Shown piece by piece: positions 12,795 through 24,491 of a DNA stretch of 64,000 nucleotides. The number at the start of each line of letters is the position of its first letter. The first letter of the stretch is position 1. Below the pieces are notes generated by a model that worked only from the letters and a program-made list of their open reading frames with translations, ran no database searches and was not told where the DNA came from. Origin of the DNA: Moniliophthora roreri (lineage: Eukaryota; Basidiomycota; Agaricomycetes; Agaricales; Marasmiaceae); the NCBI GenBank assembly GCA_001466705.2, contig LATX02000192.1, positions 310,001 through 374,000 of the forward strand, written 5' to 3'. Position numbers and translations under genes: made by a program.

Positions 12795-13328
12795 TTAGAG
12801 GAAAGCTGCAACCACGATACCGGCACCCAAACCAGCAGTCAGCCTTCCAACGTTGAGGGGGGAAGCGGCGTTTGAGGCTGTCTGAGAAGCTGCACCCTGG
12901 GTCTGGGTCTGGGTACGGCTGCTGCCTCCCGAAGCGCCGGTGGGGCTGGTTCGTGGGGGTACGGGAGCGCTACCCGATGGATTGGTGAGAGGGCCAGAGG
13001 GGCCAGCGGCGGTGCTGGCTGCGCCAGAGCCACTGACAGGAGGAGGAAGAAGAGTATCTGTGAGGGATTCCGGGACGGAGGAAAGGTCCGTGGGGAGACT
13101 ATGATAAACATGAGTTAGTCTTTGACCTTCAGAAAAGTTGAGCATTCGAACATACCCAGTGGCCTCGGATGCCGAGCCAGTAACTTCAGTACCACTGGCA
13201 GGGAGTCCAGTGTCAGTCTGAGTATCTGTGACACCGGTGGCATCGGTAACGGTGGCGTCCTCTTGTGCGCGAGCAGCAAGGGCGAAGAGAAGGAGGGATC
13301 CGGCAGTAGCAAAAGTCGTGAACTTCAT
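12795..13328 (-). CDS. Small secreted Ser/Thr/Pro-rich protein, probably GPI-anchored
   Basis: Not recognised as a named family. The N-terminus (MKFTTFATAGSLLLFALAARA) is a clear signal peptide. The mature region is dominated by Thr, Ser, Gly, Ala and Pro, with a TQTQTQ run. The last residues (LTAGLGAGIVVAAFL) form a hydrophobic tail preceded by small residues (SNAAS), as in a GPI-attachment signal. A cell-surface or wall location is therefore likely. A 57-nt segment at about 13098-13154 has a GTATGT donor, CTAAC branch and TAG acceptor and is probably an intron. It is a multiple of three and stop-free, so retention would still give a protein. A TATA box lies about 100 nt upstream. Confidence 0.75.
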   Translation of the reverse strand: MKFTTFATAGSLLLFALAARAQEDATVTDATGVTDTQTDTGLPASGTEVTGSASEATGYVRMLNFSEGQRLTHVYHSLPTDLSSVPESLTDTLLPPPVSGSGAASTAAGPSGPLTNPSGSAPVPPRTSPTGASGGSSRTQTQTQGAASQTASNAASPLNVGRLTAGLGAGIVVAAFL

Positions 13329-13427
13329 CTTGCAATGTAAAAGAGTGAAGAGTGCGCCGAAAGGTGGTAGATATTGTAGGTCCCAGAGGGTTTGAATGAG
13401 GGATGGGGATACAGCTTTCGAAGGGGT

Positions 13428-13436
13428 TTATATAAC
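13428..13436 (-). promoter_or_regulatory. TATA box of the small secreted protein gene
   Basis: TTATATAAA on the minus strand about 100 nt before the start codon at 13328. Position and sequence fit a fungal TATA element. Confidence 0.5.
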
Positions 13437-15899
13437 TCGAGAAAACGCGTGGGGAATTGTGGCGTGCGCGAGTAGAAAGGGAATCGAATAACCAAGATTG
13501 TGGTGAGTAACCGACGATCGGTATGAATATAGACGACTCTAGCCCGCTCTGTTACCGTATGAAAATTTTTGTGTCTAATTGAAATTTAGTACCCCGGAAA
13601 CGGTCCCAATGCCCTTCATGCGAACATGCGAATAAAGGGGACTATGATGACCAAACCATGGCCATCATGACAGGTTGTTGTGGAGCGTATTTGTTGAACA
13701 ACTGAACAGACAGGACGAATTGAATTGCCCGTTCAAGAGATCAAGATCCAAAGGGGAGCGCTTCGCATAGCACCGGTGTTGGATAAAGAAAGATTGCATT
13801 TAGCAGTTACGTAAGGGGAGATAGAGCTCATTTGTTGCATAGGCCAGAAGAGTTGCAGAGCGTTACCAACTGGGAGGAATCTCTCTACGAGTAGATGATG
13901 TAATTCCATTCATATGTCGTGAAGTGTGCTTCTTATTACCTGCTACAGCTACAAATATGTACAGAAGGGCCCATGATTAGCGCAATGATTTCATGAAATG
14001 CATCACACTTACCCTGCATCGAAGAATGTGAAGCTGTCTTGCACCGCTCGCGCACCACTGCTGCATGGACGATCCATTTTCAGTCCACTGCGCAGTCAAT
14101 TGTCTCCGCCTGAAAGACCTGTACTGGAGAAGTCCAGAGTCTGCCGCCACGTCGTGCGGAGCAATGGGCCACGTACGACAGTTCCGGGGATATTGGCAGG
14201 TGACAGGAATAGAACTACCCTCAAACTCGACCCCGAACACTTCTTTAATAACCCTAGTTGCCATCATAACCATTGTCCATCATTTGGAGCTGGGGGCTCC
14301 ACCGCTAAGACGCTGATCGTAATTCCTGTGATGGGCAATGGTGGATGTATTTGCGCCCGGGCCCGCTGGGGATTTCCATCATTCATAGAGTTCGAACAAC
14401 AATCTATTGTTGGCATCTTGGGGTTGGACGAAGCATGTTGCTATCTATAGATTGTGTCGGGAGCGAACACAGTTGCACTGTAGCACGTATAACATGGGCT
14501 ACTCGCTTTTAACCGCTGGATACCTTACGCTGCTCTTACAAGATGCCGTTCGCCCAAGCTAGGGCGGTCCTGCTTCCTCTCGACGCGACCGAGACGAAAT
14601 ATCAGGTAAAATATCGTTGATAACTCACTGGAAATAGCGCCTCCGCGCCTTATTTAGGTCTGATTCGGGAACAAGGCCTACCGCAACATGGGTATCTGCA
14701 CACAGCCTATTTTACCGCACATAGTAGCCTATGTGTACCAGCATGCCACCCTCATCGTCCTGGGAGTTCATCTATCAGCAAGTATGCAGGGATTAGTTCA
14801 CGAGTAGGAGCTTGGATCTGTTTGAGGACTGACATTGCGCTGCCATATCAATGGATTCTGATTTACATTACTGCCTCCAACAACCGGATAGCGTCGAATG
14901 TATACATCGGTTCCTATGGCTCTCTGAATGGCCAATGAGATATACAAATGTAGAAACTGGAGTAAAACTCACACTGGCCATATTCAAACTTTCCTTAGTC
15001 TAGGATGAAATTCTCGTCGAAATGCAGGTCATATGTACCAGCCCTTCGGTGAGATTCAGGGGGCGGAGCAGGGGCAGAGGGCAGCGCTGGGCATTTGTGC
15101 GGAAGACGTGTGACGGTCCCTGTCACACCATTGAGAATGCCTGGGAATCCTGGTGAAGCGCCTCTTGCTCCAACCCATATGTAGGGAAAGTTTCTCGCTT
15201 CGATGCACTGTTCAGCGTAGGGCAATACATTCTGTAAGTAAACTTCGCTCCAAATGTTCTAGCTTAAGCCAGGTCGACCCTGAATTGATGACTTGAATGA
15301 CGGACCATCCACCTTCAATTCATATCAGGTGCAGTGACGACTCATTACAAGGCCCTAATGAGTTCATGACTCGTAAAGAGTCTGGTGCTTAACGTTCGCA
15401 TAGCTTTGGCTGTCCTCGTGAACCGGCATAGGCAAGATAACATATTCCAGTGAGTTGTCTCATATCTGGAAGTTGAGGCGAATCCAACTTGAACAACATC
15501 CCACACAGGCGTTGCAAGATCGTATTCCCATTTCTTGTCTCGCAATCATCATCATGTGAAATCTATTGCACTCCATTTTCTTTCAGGTTCTTTCTATTCA
15601 GAGAACTGAATCCGTCATTCTTGCGAAGATGTAACCAATAGCCATGAATCCAGAATCAGTTCCACCAACTTGGATGAAAGGATCCTTGAATGAGGGTGCT
15701 TTCCTGGATCCAACCTGTGCAGACCGCTCAGCTAGTCGCGCTTCAGACAGCGCTATGCCCGCTGCTCCATGAACCGCTCACCCAGTATCTCACATCGCTC
15801 GATAAAGAACACATATAGTGGAACTTGTCCCTAACCCGTGATAGCCAGCAACATTCGCAAGTGAATTACCCACTGGTCATTTGCACCCCACCGTCGACA
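13437..15899. other. Gene-poor stretch, nothing recognised
   Basis: About 2.5 kb with only short unrelated open frames on both strands (for example 13998-14450 plus, 14995-15225 minus). None has a recognisable motif, signal peptide or a chain of exons I could join with confidence. It may hold degraded sequence next to the F-box relic that follows. Confidence 0.4.
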
Positions 15900-16447
15900 C
15901 TCAAAAACTTCAATTTCCGCCACAAATTACTCCTGCACCCGAAAAGAAAGCTCAACCTGTTCATTGTTATCAACACCACCATGTGTTGTCTTTTGCCTCG
16001 CTTTCCGACCATATTACCAACCTCGCACGGTGAATCCGGTATCCAAACGTCATTAGGACCGTCTTGTAGACTATCTTATCGACAAACGTGAAGTTGCTCT
16101 GAGGTTCCTCGACCTTCAAACGGTGTATGTCAGGAAGTTGGACGTAAGGCGGCTGTTTGACAAATGGGACACGTTTTTACGGGAACGTGTATAACACCAA
16201 TTGTAGGTACCTTTCTGTCATTTATGCCTGTATTCCTGGCTAATTCGAAAAGTCTGTTCTGAGCTCTTGCTGCGACGAAGTACCCCCGACCTTTGAAGGT
16301 GTATACCAACCGAAGACACAGGAATATGACATTTTCACAATGGAGAGTGCTAGCATGATATTGAACGGAGTAACTGCTCTCAGAAGGCTTACTGGGGATG
16401 ATGATGAGTATGCAGGTGAAGGAATTCGCTTACAATGCGGCTCCTGA
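15900..16447 (+). pseudogene. F-box-like family relic (copy C)
   Basis: Short open pieces on the plus strand match, in order, the C-terminal half of the two F-box-like paralogues at 18.4-22 kb, which lie on the other strand. LKNFNFRHK (15900) matches LKSFTLRYK. AFRPYYQPRTVNPVSKR (from 16000) matches the AFRPFYQPRT block. LVDYLIDK and RFLDLQTVYVRKL follow up to 16194, and ILNGVTALRRLTGDDDEY ends the match near 16420. The conserved Trp codon of the SWD motif is a TAG stop at 16054-16056, and intermediate parts are missing or out of frame. The first half, including the F-box, was not found. An old inverted, truncated pseudogene. Confidence 0.7.
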
Positions 16448-16853
16448 GTCTGACCGAAACCGGTGAGGGTTGAATAGCTTGAGGCTCAGCATTGGCACTG
16501 CCGTATTTCGACCTTATAGGTATTTGATCGGAGTGGATAGTCTGTAAATTGATTACCTCAATCAATAAATGAATATTATCCTATTTCAATGGAAACTGCA
16601 TCGCTTTCAAACTCGTCTAACAACTCAGCTCAGAGGGCCTTAGCAACCCCGAAGATGTCCCAAAGTCGAGGAAGCCAAGAGATGGTCCGTGCACGGTGGT
16701 CCGTGCACTGCCGAGAACAATGGTGGGATGATTCATCAGCACGTGGCAGTGAAACGCCGACGGCATCCTTGGTTGAACTCGAACCTCTTGCAGCTTCCTG
16801 CGCAAGACTAATCCTTTTACCTCTGTTCCCCTTATTCTGCATCAATTTGACTC
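16448..16853. other. Upstream region of the E2 gene
   Basis: A plus-strand open frame from 16589 runs into the first intron of the E2 gene but shows no family resemblance. It is best read as 5' leader or promoter. Confidence 0.45.
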
Positions 16854-17987
16854 ATGGTGAGTCCGAATGGTATAGAAAATATGCTGCCCTTCTTATATCC
16901 CCGAATTTGCAGTCTATTTCTCCAGCAGCGATGCGCAAGCTCATGCGCGAAATCAGCGAGATGAAGAAGAGTCCACCAGAAGGTATACGCGTGCAGACGA
17001 GCGATGATAACCTTTTGGACGTTGTTGGCATCATTCAAGGCCCTGGTGAGTCTTCTGGCGGTATCACCGACGCGTGGAAGCTAACGAAAACGTCATCTTT
17101 GTAGAGGGTACGCCGTACGCAGGCGGGTACTTCAAAGTCAAGTTCAGATTCACAGAAGAGTTTCCTCAAGCACCTCCAAAATGTGCGACTTATTATCGTT
17201 ATACTTGATCCCCGGAACTTTGCCGACTCACATATATGCTGTAGGTTCTTTCATGACAAAAATCTTTCATCCAAACGTCTCCTCGTCTGGCGAAATCTGT
17301 GTCAACACGCTCAAAAAGGACTGGCAACCAACCTACGGAATCTGCCACATCCTGGTCACCATCAAGTGCCTCCTCATATATCCCAACCCAGAATCAGCAC
17401 TTGACGAGGAAGCTGGCAAACTCTTACTCGAAAACTACAAATCCTATTGCGACAGAGCGAAACTTATTACGAGCGTTCATGCCACACCCCGTGTCAGGCC
17501 TGTCGAGTTCGACACGCCGTCCGCAGAAGAGCAGCAAAAGGCAGAGAGTTCAACATCTGTCGGCACAACGACTGCCACTTCGACGTCAGCCACTTCTATA
17601 CCCACTAAAACGTCAACGCCTTCCACAATCTCAGCTCAACCACCCATGTCGACCAATCTAAACCTTGCCATATCCATAGCCACACCTTCCGGGCCACGTA
17701 AATCCTTATCGCCGGTACCTCAATCCCACGCTTTACCGTTGACATCCTCGCCGTCTAACATCTCTAGCGAGAAGACGGATCTACGGGAAAGACACACATC
17801 GCCGGCCCCGCTGAGCACAGCGGACGCGAATGTGGATTCGAGCAACAAGACGACGACCAGTGGAACTGGCATGGCAAAGGCCGCTCTCGGTTCGGGTGGC
17901 GTGCAACCAGCGAAAGCTGTCAAGAGGGCAGCCGGTGGAGGTGCGACCAATGCAGAGAAAAGGAAAAAGGCGTTGAAGCGGCTGTAG
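16854..17987 (+). CDS. Ubiquitin-conjugating enzyme E2, UBE2S-like (APC/C chain-elongating type)
   Basis: E2 enzyme that accepts ubiquitin from E1 on a catalytic Cys. In animals UBE2S extends K11-linked chains on substrates of the anaphase-promoting complex. Four exons are inferred: 16854-16856 (ATG alone), 16913-17045, 17105-17182 and 17245-17987, giving 318 residues. The UBC fold shows [23 protein letters not shown] (HPN at about residues 80-82), [12 protein letters not shown] (catalytic Cys about residue 90), and [20 protein letters not shown], the last typical of UBE2S. After the core come about 130 Ser/Thr/Pro-rich residues and then a Lys-rich C-terminus ending KRKKALKRL. Animal UBE2S ends in a basic tail with a terminal LRRL-type motif that docks on APC/C, so this end is strong family evidence. 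The start is inferred from the exon-2 frame; a start at the internal Met (MRKLMREI) is the alternative. Confidence 0.88.
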
Positions 17988-18375
17988 TGACAGAGTACCG
18001 ATGTACCGGTGGAGGTCCATGTGTCACTCACTTTCTTTCACACTCCTCTGAAACTTGGTTAGGTGAAGGATGTGTGGATGTGTATACTTGGCTCGCTTCT
18101 GTTCTGCGTTCTTTACCCTCATCTGACGAGAACTTTATTTTCACATGGATCTCCACCATATATATCTCATAATTTTATTCCATCACGCATTGTTGTGTTC
18201 ATATATTGCTAATGTCACAGTTTCTGCAGAGCGATCTAGTCAGCGATCTAGTTATAGAGCTTAGAACGGAAGAGCCCAAAGGTTTTTTCGTTGAGGTTCG
18301 AGCTGTTTGACATTATAGCACAGCCCGCCGGTTGTGGCTAATGCCCACGAGCCCTATATGGTGGTGTTTGGTGAG
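17988..18375. other. Convergent 3' region
   Basis: Facing ends of the E2 gene and the F-box-like copy A. No features seen. Confidence 0.5.
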
Positions 18376-19891
18376 TTACTGTGGTTTTAATACGGTATAG
18401 CTCCCCACCTCCCACTCATCATCGTTGATTATGAGCCTCCTCAGAGAAGTCACTCCGTTCAGAATCGCACTAACGTCCTCCGTCACGATGGCGCCGTATG
18501 CTCCTTTCTTCAAAGTTCGCAGCTCGAACTGCCTCGTGAAGCCGAGGTAATTTTGCCGCATAACGAGGAAGGAGGAACTGGACTTCATACGTTTCAGCAA
18601 ATCGAGCATCAATGCAAGAACAGAGATGATATACTGACCACCGAATTCCGACACGTTCCAACAGAAAGCTCTTCCAGGTGACAACACTTGTCAAACAGAC
18701 ACTTCATGGTCAGTTTTCTGACATATCCTGCTCGCAAATCAAGGCGTTTCAAGGTGCCTGCGTGCTTATCAGATACATGGTCGATAGGACGATCCCAGCT
18801 ACGCTTGGATACCGGGTAGAACGTCCGGGGTTGATAGAATGGTCGAAAAGCGGGGCCCTCGATTGGAGACGACATGATGGCAATCCGGATGAATACTGTA
18901 TTCCAGTCGACATCTAGCCTAGGCTCCCAGTTCCATTTGTAACGGAGAGTAAAAGACTTCAGGTTTGGAAGAGGAGCCAATGGCGTGGGGGTAGGAATTC
19001 ACTGTCCTTGGAAGTAAATAGGAGAACTGATGAGGCTGAGATCTGCCAGCTTTGGGATCTGGGATAACAAAAGGAAAAGGTCTTGACTATAGAACCACGT
19101 CTCCTCCAATATTTCGAGAGAAAATTTCCGCTGATTCCGGGCTTGGAGCAACGGAGGTAGCAATCCTGTCTGGTGTGGGATGAGTCGAAAGTCGTGGAGC
19201 GGGCGGCGTGAAACGTACCCGAAATCCCAATTCGGTCAAGTCTTTCAGTTCCTTGCACAAAGTCGACTGGAAGGATTCGGTGTTCCATGATCACGGTCAA
19301 CTTGCGTAGATTGGGGTTTATCACGGAGCGCATGAAGTTCACTTCGTCCCACCAACTGAATATCACCCGAATCGTTTGCAGCGGATGACGACGTTCAGAT
19401 AGCATTCGCTCGAAAAAGTCCTTTGTAGTGTTAGTAGTGTTGAGCCCGACCGATTCGAGACCTCTGAGGGATTGAGGAGCCGCGATCGCGGCTTCCGAGG
19501 GGATGACATCCATTTTCTGTGGTTGTTTTGATTTAGGAACTGGGGCTGAAAATAGATGAAAATAGATGAAAAAGCGACAACATCTTGTAGAACGACCGAT
19601 TTGACACGAAAACAACTGTGAGGCAAACATACGGAATCCGGATTTGAGGGCACGCTCATCGGACATCTTATATCAGAAAGGACGATAGACCAGATCCGCT
19701 ACGCGTCTTACCCACCTCGGCCCGGGAGGACGTCCAAAATTAAGCACCAGGTCTTTGTAAAGGATCGAGGATGCTGCCTGGTTGACCTGCCAATCCACAA
19801 GACATGAAGTTGCCAATGTTCTGTATTTGCCGTTCAAAGACTTGTAAATGCCATTGAGGACTTCGAAAGGTAGAGAAGGTGAGGTCGTCAT
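18376..19891 (-). pseudogene. F-box-like protein, copy A (disrupted)
   Basis: Begins with an F-box-like segment (LPFEVLNGIYKSLNG ... QAASSILYKDLVL), the substrate-adaptor type abundant in Agaricomycetes. Leucine-rich-repeat-like blocks shared with copy B follow: NPNLRKLTV, PNLKSFTLRYKWN, AFRPFYQPRTFYPVSKRSW, LKRLDLRAGYVRKLTMK and ILNGVTSLRRLIINDDEWE. Two defects are seen against copy B. There is an in-frame TGA at 18999-19001 just before PLAPLPNLKSF, and a 2-bp deletion near 18530-18537 that shifts the frame between KLPRLH and FELRTL. Splicing around the TGA would remove conserved residues. Probably a recent pseudogene; if expressed, a truncated F-box protein. Confidence 0.72.
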
Positions 19892-20203
19892 GGGGTGGGT
19901 AGAACAGGAAGATCCGGATTATCTGATGTTTGATAACGGCGCGCTGGGATAGCGATGCCAGGAACCAAGACCCGTCACGGTCAAGGCTAAGCAAATCCCA
20001 TTGCGAGTTCTCAAAAGTGCGTCAGCACCAGGTGCTGATGACCCTTACTCAACACGGTCAGATGCATCAATGGGCGCCGTAGAAGCCAAGTGAGTACAGA
20101 AGATCATGTTCACGGTTCGATGGGTATATACACAAGGCGTTATTTTCAGCGCGACAGCCCAGCGATACAGGTATATCTTTGGCGGGTCCCCATTTCAGTC
20201 ATC
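19892..20203. other. Spacer between F-box copies A and B
   Basis: About 300 nt holding the copy-A promoter and copy-B 3' end. Nothing else recognised. Confidence 0.5.
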
Positions 20204-21954
20204 TCAATTGCAATGGAGCCCATAAATCCTTCGGTCGACGTGCAAGTAGTACAGTGTCATACGACAGCTCTCCGATCGCTGTGAGTGTCCAGGAGCCCTG
20301 TCGTTACGAAAAAGTAAGAATCCTACGGTTCCCTCATCGACACGGACTCGTACCTCCCACTCATCATCGTTGACCTTCAGTCTTCTCAGTGGAGACACGC
20401 CATTCAGTATTACGCTTGCATCCTCCGTCGAGAAAGCCCCATAGCCTCGCCCTTTCAAGGTTCGCAATTCGAACCGCACCTTGTGAAGCCGGGGTAGTTT
20501 CGCCGCGTACTGAGGGAGGAGGAACTGCGTCTGAGCGTTAGCGCAAAAAGGTGAACCTATAGAGCACTTCACGCACGATCGATGATCTGCATGTCCCAAC
20601 AAAAAACTCTTCTAGGAGACTACATCTCTCAAGAACACGTTTCATGGCCGCTTTCTTGACGTAGACTGCTCCGAGGTCGAGAAACTTTAGAGTACCCGAG
20701 TGCTTGTCAACAAGATGGTCTATCAAACCGTCCCAGCTACGCTTGGGTATCGGGTTTATCGTCCGAGGTTGATAGAACGGGCGAAAACTGAGTCTCTCGA
20801 CCGGAGAAGATGTAAGGGCGCAGCTGAGAAATAGCGCCACCCCTTTCTCAATATGTTCATGAGGTTCACAGGCACTACTGTACCGAAGAGTGAAGGATTT
20901 GAGTTGATAAAGGGGTGCGAATGCTGGTTTAGGATTCAGCCGTCGGGATGGGGTGACATCGGTTTGGGTATAGTTACTCCAATGCCAAGAATGGTAGATC
21001 AGGCAAAGGTCTTCCAGAGATGGCATTTGCGATAACGAAAGGAACAGTTCTTGATCATGCGACAATTTTGAGGCAAAGACTCCAAGAGAAAGGACTCTTA
21101 AGTTCCGGCCAAAAGCTGCTTTAATTCCGAGTCTCAAGGGTACGAGGCGAATGTAGGATGCTGTCTGTTTCGATGGATGGTTTTAGAGCTGAATATGGAC
21201 AGATGACACGAGCCATACCTGGAGACACAGCTCATGTAAATTGGGTAGAGCTTTCTCGTCATATGAATTCAACCGAAGCATTATGGCGTTATCCTTCTTG
21301 ATCCCTACAATGGCCAGTTTCCGCAGGTTGTGAGGATTTATCATTCGGTCAAGGTGGTCCTGCACAAAGCCGACACCCCAAGGGATCCTGATCTGAATAG
21401 TGTGTAATGAACTTCCGCGCTCAGCTAGAATTTGGGAGCTGGCTGGAAAAAATCCCGGTTCGACGCGGCCTACGTCGAATACAATTGACTTCAGATTCGT
21501 GAAAGACTTGAGTGCTTCGGTCACGATTTTGACAGGGATAACATTCATTTCCTTACATAGTCATGATAGGATGTCAACAACACAAGCAGGGCAGATGGAG
21601 CAAAGCAAACAACACCTTGGAGGACGACCGATTTAACATACTGACAATTATGAGGCAAGCTTGCAGATTCGAGAACAGACTCTTGTGGTATCTGGAGTTG
21701 CGTACTGTCAGGAAATTTCTTGTCAAAGTTGAGAAAATTGCGATCGTGCTCACTGGGAGAAAGTCATGTATGGCAAAATCTGGCTCGAGGGGCCAACCAA
21801 AGTTGAAGACCATATCCCTGTAGAGTATCGAAGATGCTGCTTGGTTGACCTGCCAATTCACAAGACATGAAGCTGCCAGTGTTTTATATTCGCCGTGCAA
21901 GAACTCGTAAATGCAACTGAGGACATCGAAAGGTAAAGAAGGTGGGGTCGTCAT
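20204..21954 (-). CDS. F-box-like/LRR protein, copy B
   Basis: Probable SCF-type ubiquitin ligase adaptor. The first exon (start 21954) encodes LPFDVLSCIYEFLHG ... LVNWQVNQAASSILYRDMVF, an F-box-like fold with the common LV(S/N)xxW and LYRD pattern. Later exons give degenerate leucine-rich repeats: LKSIVFDVGR, PHNLRKLAIVG, LPNLHELCLQV, MPSLEDLCLIYHS, LYQLKSFTLRY, LSFRPFYQPRTINPIPKRSW, LKFLDLGAVYVKK and ILNGVSPLRRLKVNDDEWE. Exons are joined by short introns; the exact ends of intron 1 are uncertain. This is the only one of the three family copies here without a visible frame break. It lies in tandem with copy A. Confidence 0.72.
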
Positions 21955-22401
21955 GGTGTTGAAGAGATCAAAGGTCTTGAAATGCCCAAATCAGAAAATG
22001 CGATCAACAGGCAGCAGGATTATCGTACCAAATTGGACAAATGTCGATGCGATGTTCGTCGCTGATAAAGACAGAGTATCGACGTGAGGTCAAGTCAAAA
22101 AAAAATTCAAATAAGCGCCCATGACTATCTATTTTTCAAGGGTGACACGAATGATTGAAAGTGACCTTCTGGATGGGCAGAGGGCCTAGTCAAGGGTCTA
22201 CACTTGCAACCAGTGATGGGTGTGAGACAGATTTTCGGACGTGCTGAAAATCACCAGACTTTGAGTTCAATAAGTACCCGATTTACAGCCATTCGTTACT
22301 GCTACATTGTATAATATACATGGAGTTGATCATTCACGACGGCGGGACATCAGCAATCCAACGAGAGATCATATCCTACATCATTGTCAAGTCAATCTTA
22401 G
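21955..22401. other. Intergenic region, F-box copy B / carboxypeptidase
   Basis: About 450 nt with an A-rich run near 22100. No gene seen. Confidence 0.5.
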
Positions 22402-23077
22402 CTAAACGCTAATATCAAGGACACCTACCAATGCAGCAGACGGTTGGTCGAAGGGAACCAAATGCCTATAAGAAACGAATCAGGCGATACCCACTGTAAG
22501 TGTCGAAAAGCCTTACCCAGCCTCATAAACCCGTACGAAGGTAATGTTGCCAGCAGTGAGGCCGTTTCCCCCAGCACTACGGACTTCTCCAACCTGTCGA
22601 CCCGTAGAAAGATCAACCCAGGGAGTCAACTTGGCTTTTGCGAATTCGTCTCTGAACTGCGTGTCAAGCTGCTCGACATAACGTTCATTGCCCTGTCGAA
22701 CCATTTCGGTCGGCCGCAATGCTGCTTGTGAGAGAACTGAACTTACAATGAAGTTACAAACGAGATCTAGATACCAATATCAGATACTGCTCGGAGGCAT
22801 GAAGGAACAAACATACTGACCAGTATCTCCCGCATAAACCAATAGACGAATACCATCGTTTATCAGTTCTGGTAGCAGTAGTGCACTGTTATGCATATCG
22901 TCTCCCTGGGCAAAGAAGGCTTTGTTGACTTCCATGTTACAAGACGTGAATGTGCGATTGGGATCGACTCCGAGTGCCATCTTATTCTCGGGAACGTTCA
23001 TCCACCTATCAACCCAGTCCCTCTGCTCATAACAAAGCCCGTCTTTCGAGGGATCGCAGGTTTTCCGAACGTCGTAA

Positions 23078-23085
23078 GGATTGCG
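23078..23085. repeat. Target site duplication, left copy
   Basis: GGATTGCG directly before the element, identical to 24844-24851. Removing the element and one copy restores the carboxypeptidase reading frame across R-N-P-Y-D. Confidence 0.9.
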
Positions 23086-23437
23086 GGGACAGCCGCTGAT
23101 GAAAAAACAGGGAATGAAAACTACCGAGAAAATGAGGAATGAGATATACCTGAATTTTGAGGATATCCCTATTTTTCGAAGAATTCCCTTCGCTTGTTAT
23201 TCCCCTTTCTTTTCTTTTCTTTTTCTCAACTGTTATCCCGGTTATCCTCGAAAAATGAGGAATGAGGTCATTCCCCAGATTTCGGGGATAATATTTTCCC
23301 TTATGAGGTTGGCTCACCGTCTTGGCACGCACACCCTCCTTTCGCTCTTACCCTCACTATGCCAGTCCGCCCTCTGGTCTGCTCGCCGCTACGCTCACTA
23401 ACGTTGATGCCGACTGCCCCCGGGTGCCTGGACGTCG
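23086..23437. repeat. Left terminal inverted repeat
   Basis: 352 bp from GGGACAGCCG to GACGTCG. Pairs with 24492-24843 in inverse orientation with only a few substitutions. Confidence 0.9.
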
Positions 23438-24491
23438 ACGGCCGCGACTATGGGTACAGGCGATGTAAACAGTCTGGCGTTGTATGCGCACTCATCAGGT
23501 ACGCTCTGCAGGCAGTAGATAATGTATTGTCGTATGTATCCTTTGGTGTATTAGCTACATCTCATGAAATAAAATTATATTTTCCTTATTTGCTCAATTT
23601 TCTATTGATTGGTTTCCAGCAAGCTTGAATTCCATCTGTTCCAGTCAAGCCATCCATTTTGGTGTATCAATGTGAGCAAGTTTTAGGTGAAACAGATAGT
23701 TCTGAACCAAAGTGTCGTGAATTGGTGGTTTTTAGGAAAATGGTAAGGAATTGATTGATTGTTCATAGGTAAAAGTAGATACAGTTTTTATAGTAAATTT
23801 TGTATATGTACGAAACACGTCGGAATACTAGAATTTGTAGCTGAAACTAGAGGATAAGACAAGTAAGAGGAATATAAAGATATTGAAACGAGTCCGAGTA
23901 TGTAAAATACCATTTCACAGCACAAAGAAAGAATATGTACTGCAGATATTCATGCTACGAAGTGTCATTTTTGAAGTGACTGCTGGAAAATGGACCATTG
24001 TGCATTATACTGAGGAGCCATCGTACCACTGATACTGTAGGTATAATATCATGCAACGTACACCCCATGATCAAATGATCAAGCTTCAAGCTCGACGCCA
24101 ATAGTCACATCCATTAGAGTCTAGAAATTCATCATTTCGTGAACTTATGCTCGGGAGTCTCTTTCCAGTGGCTACTATCGTGAATCCAGATTTTCAATAT
24201 TTGATTCATCGATGGGAAAGCTTGCTGCTAACAGTCTACGCTATCCGCTATCGAGTAAGTACCATTTTGGGTGTACGGCGAACGATAGCTTTGGCCGGCT
24301 GCGAGCAACAGCCCTCAGTACCTCAATTCATGCATTAATCTGAAATAAAGGGCCTCTGTTGGATTTTTAAGCAGTAGATACAACATTTTTAAATCCTAAC
24401 TAAACGATAACTACCACTATCTAACAGAAATTGAAAGCCTACCAAAAAAACGCGTCGAGTCACGAGCGCGGGACGTGCTTGCCTGTAGTAC

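Noticed and set aside
13998..14450. 150-residue open frame on the plus strand
   Set aside because: Overlaps a similar-length minus frame. No motif, signal peptide, start context or splice partners.
18960..19005. Intron that would remove the TGA in F-box copy A
   Set aside because: A possible GTGAAT..GAAG segment would also delete the conserved LAPLPNLK block present in copy B, so a nonsense change is more likely.
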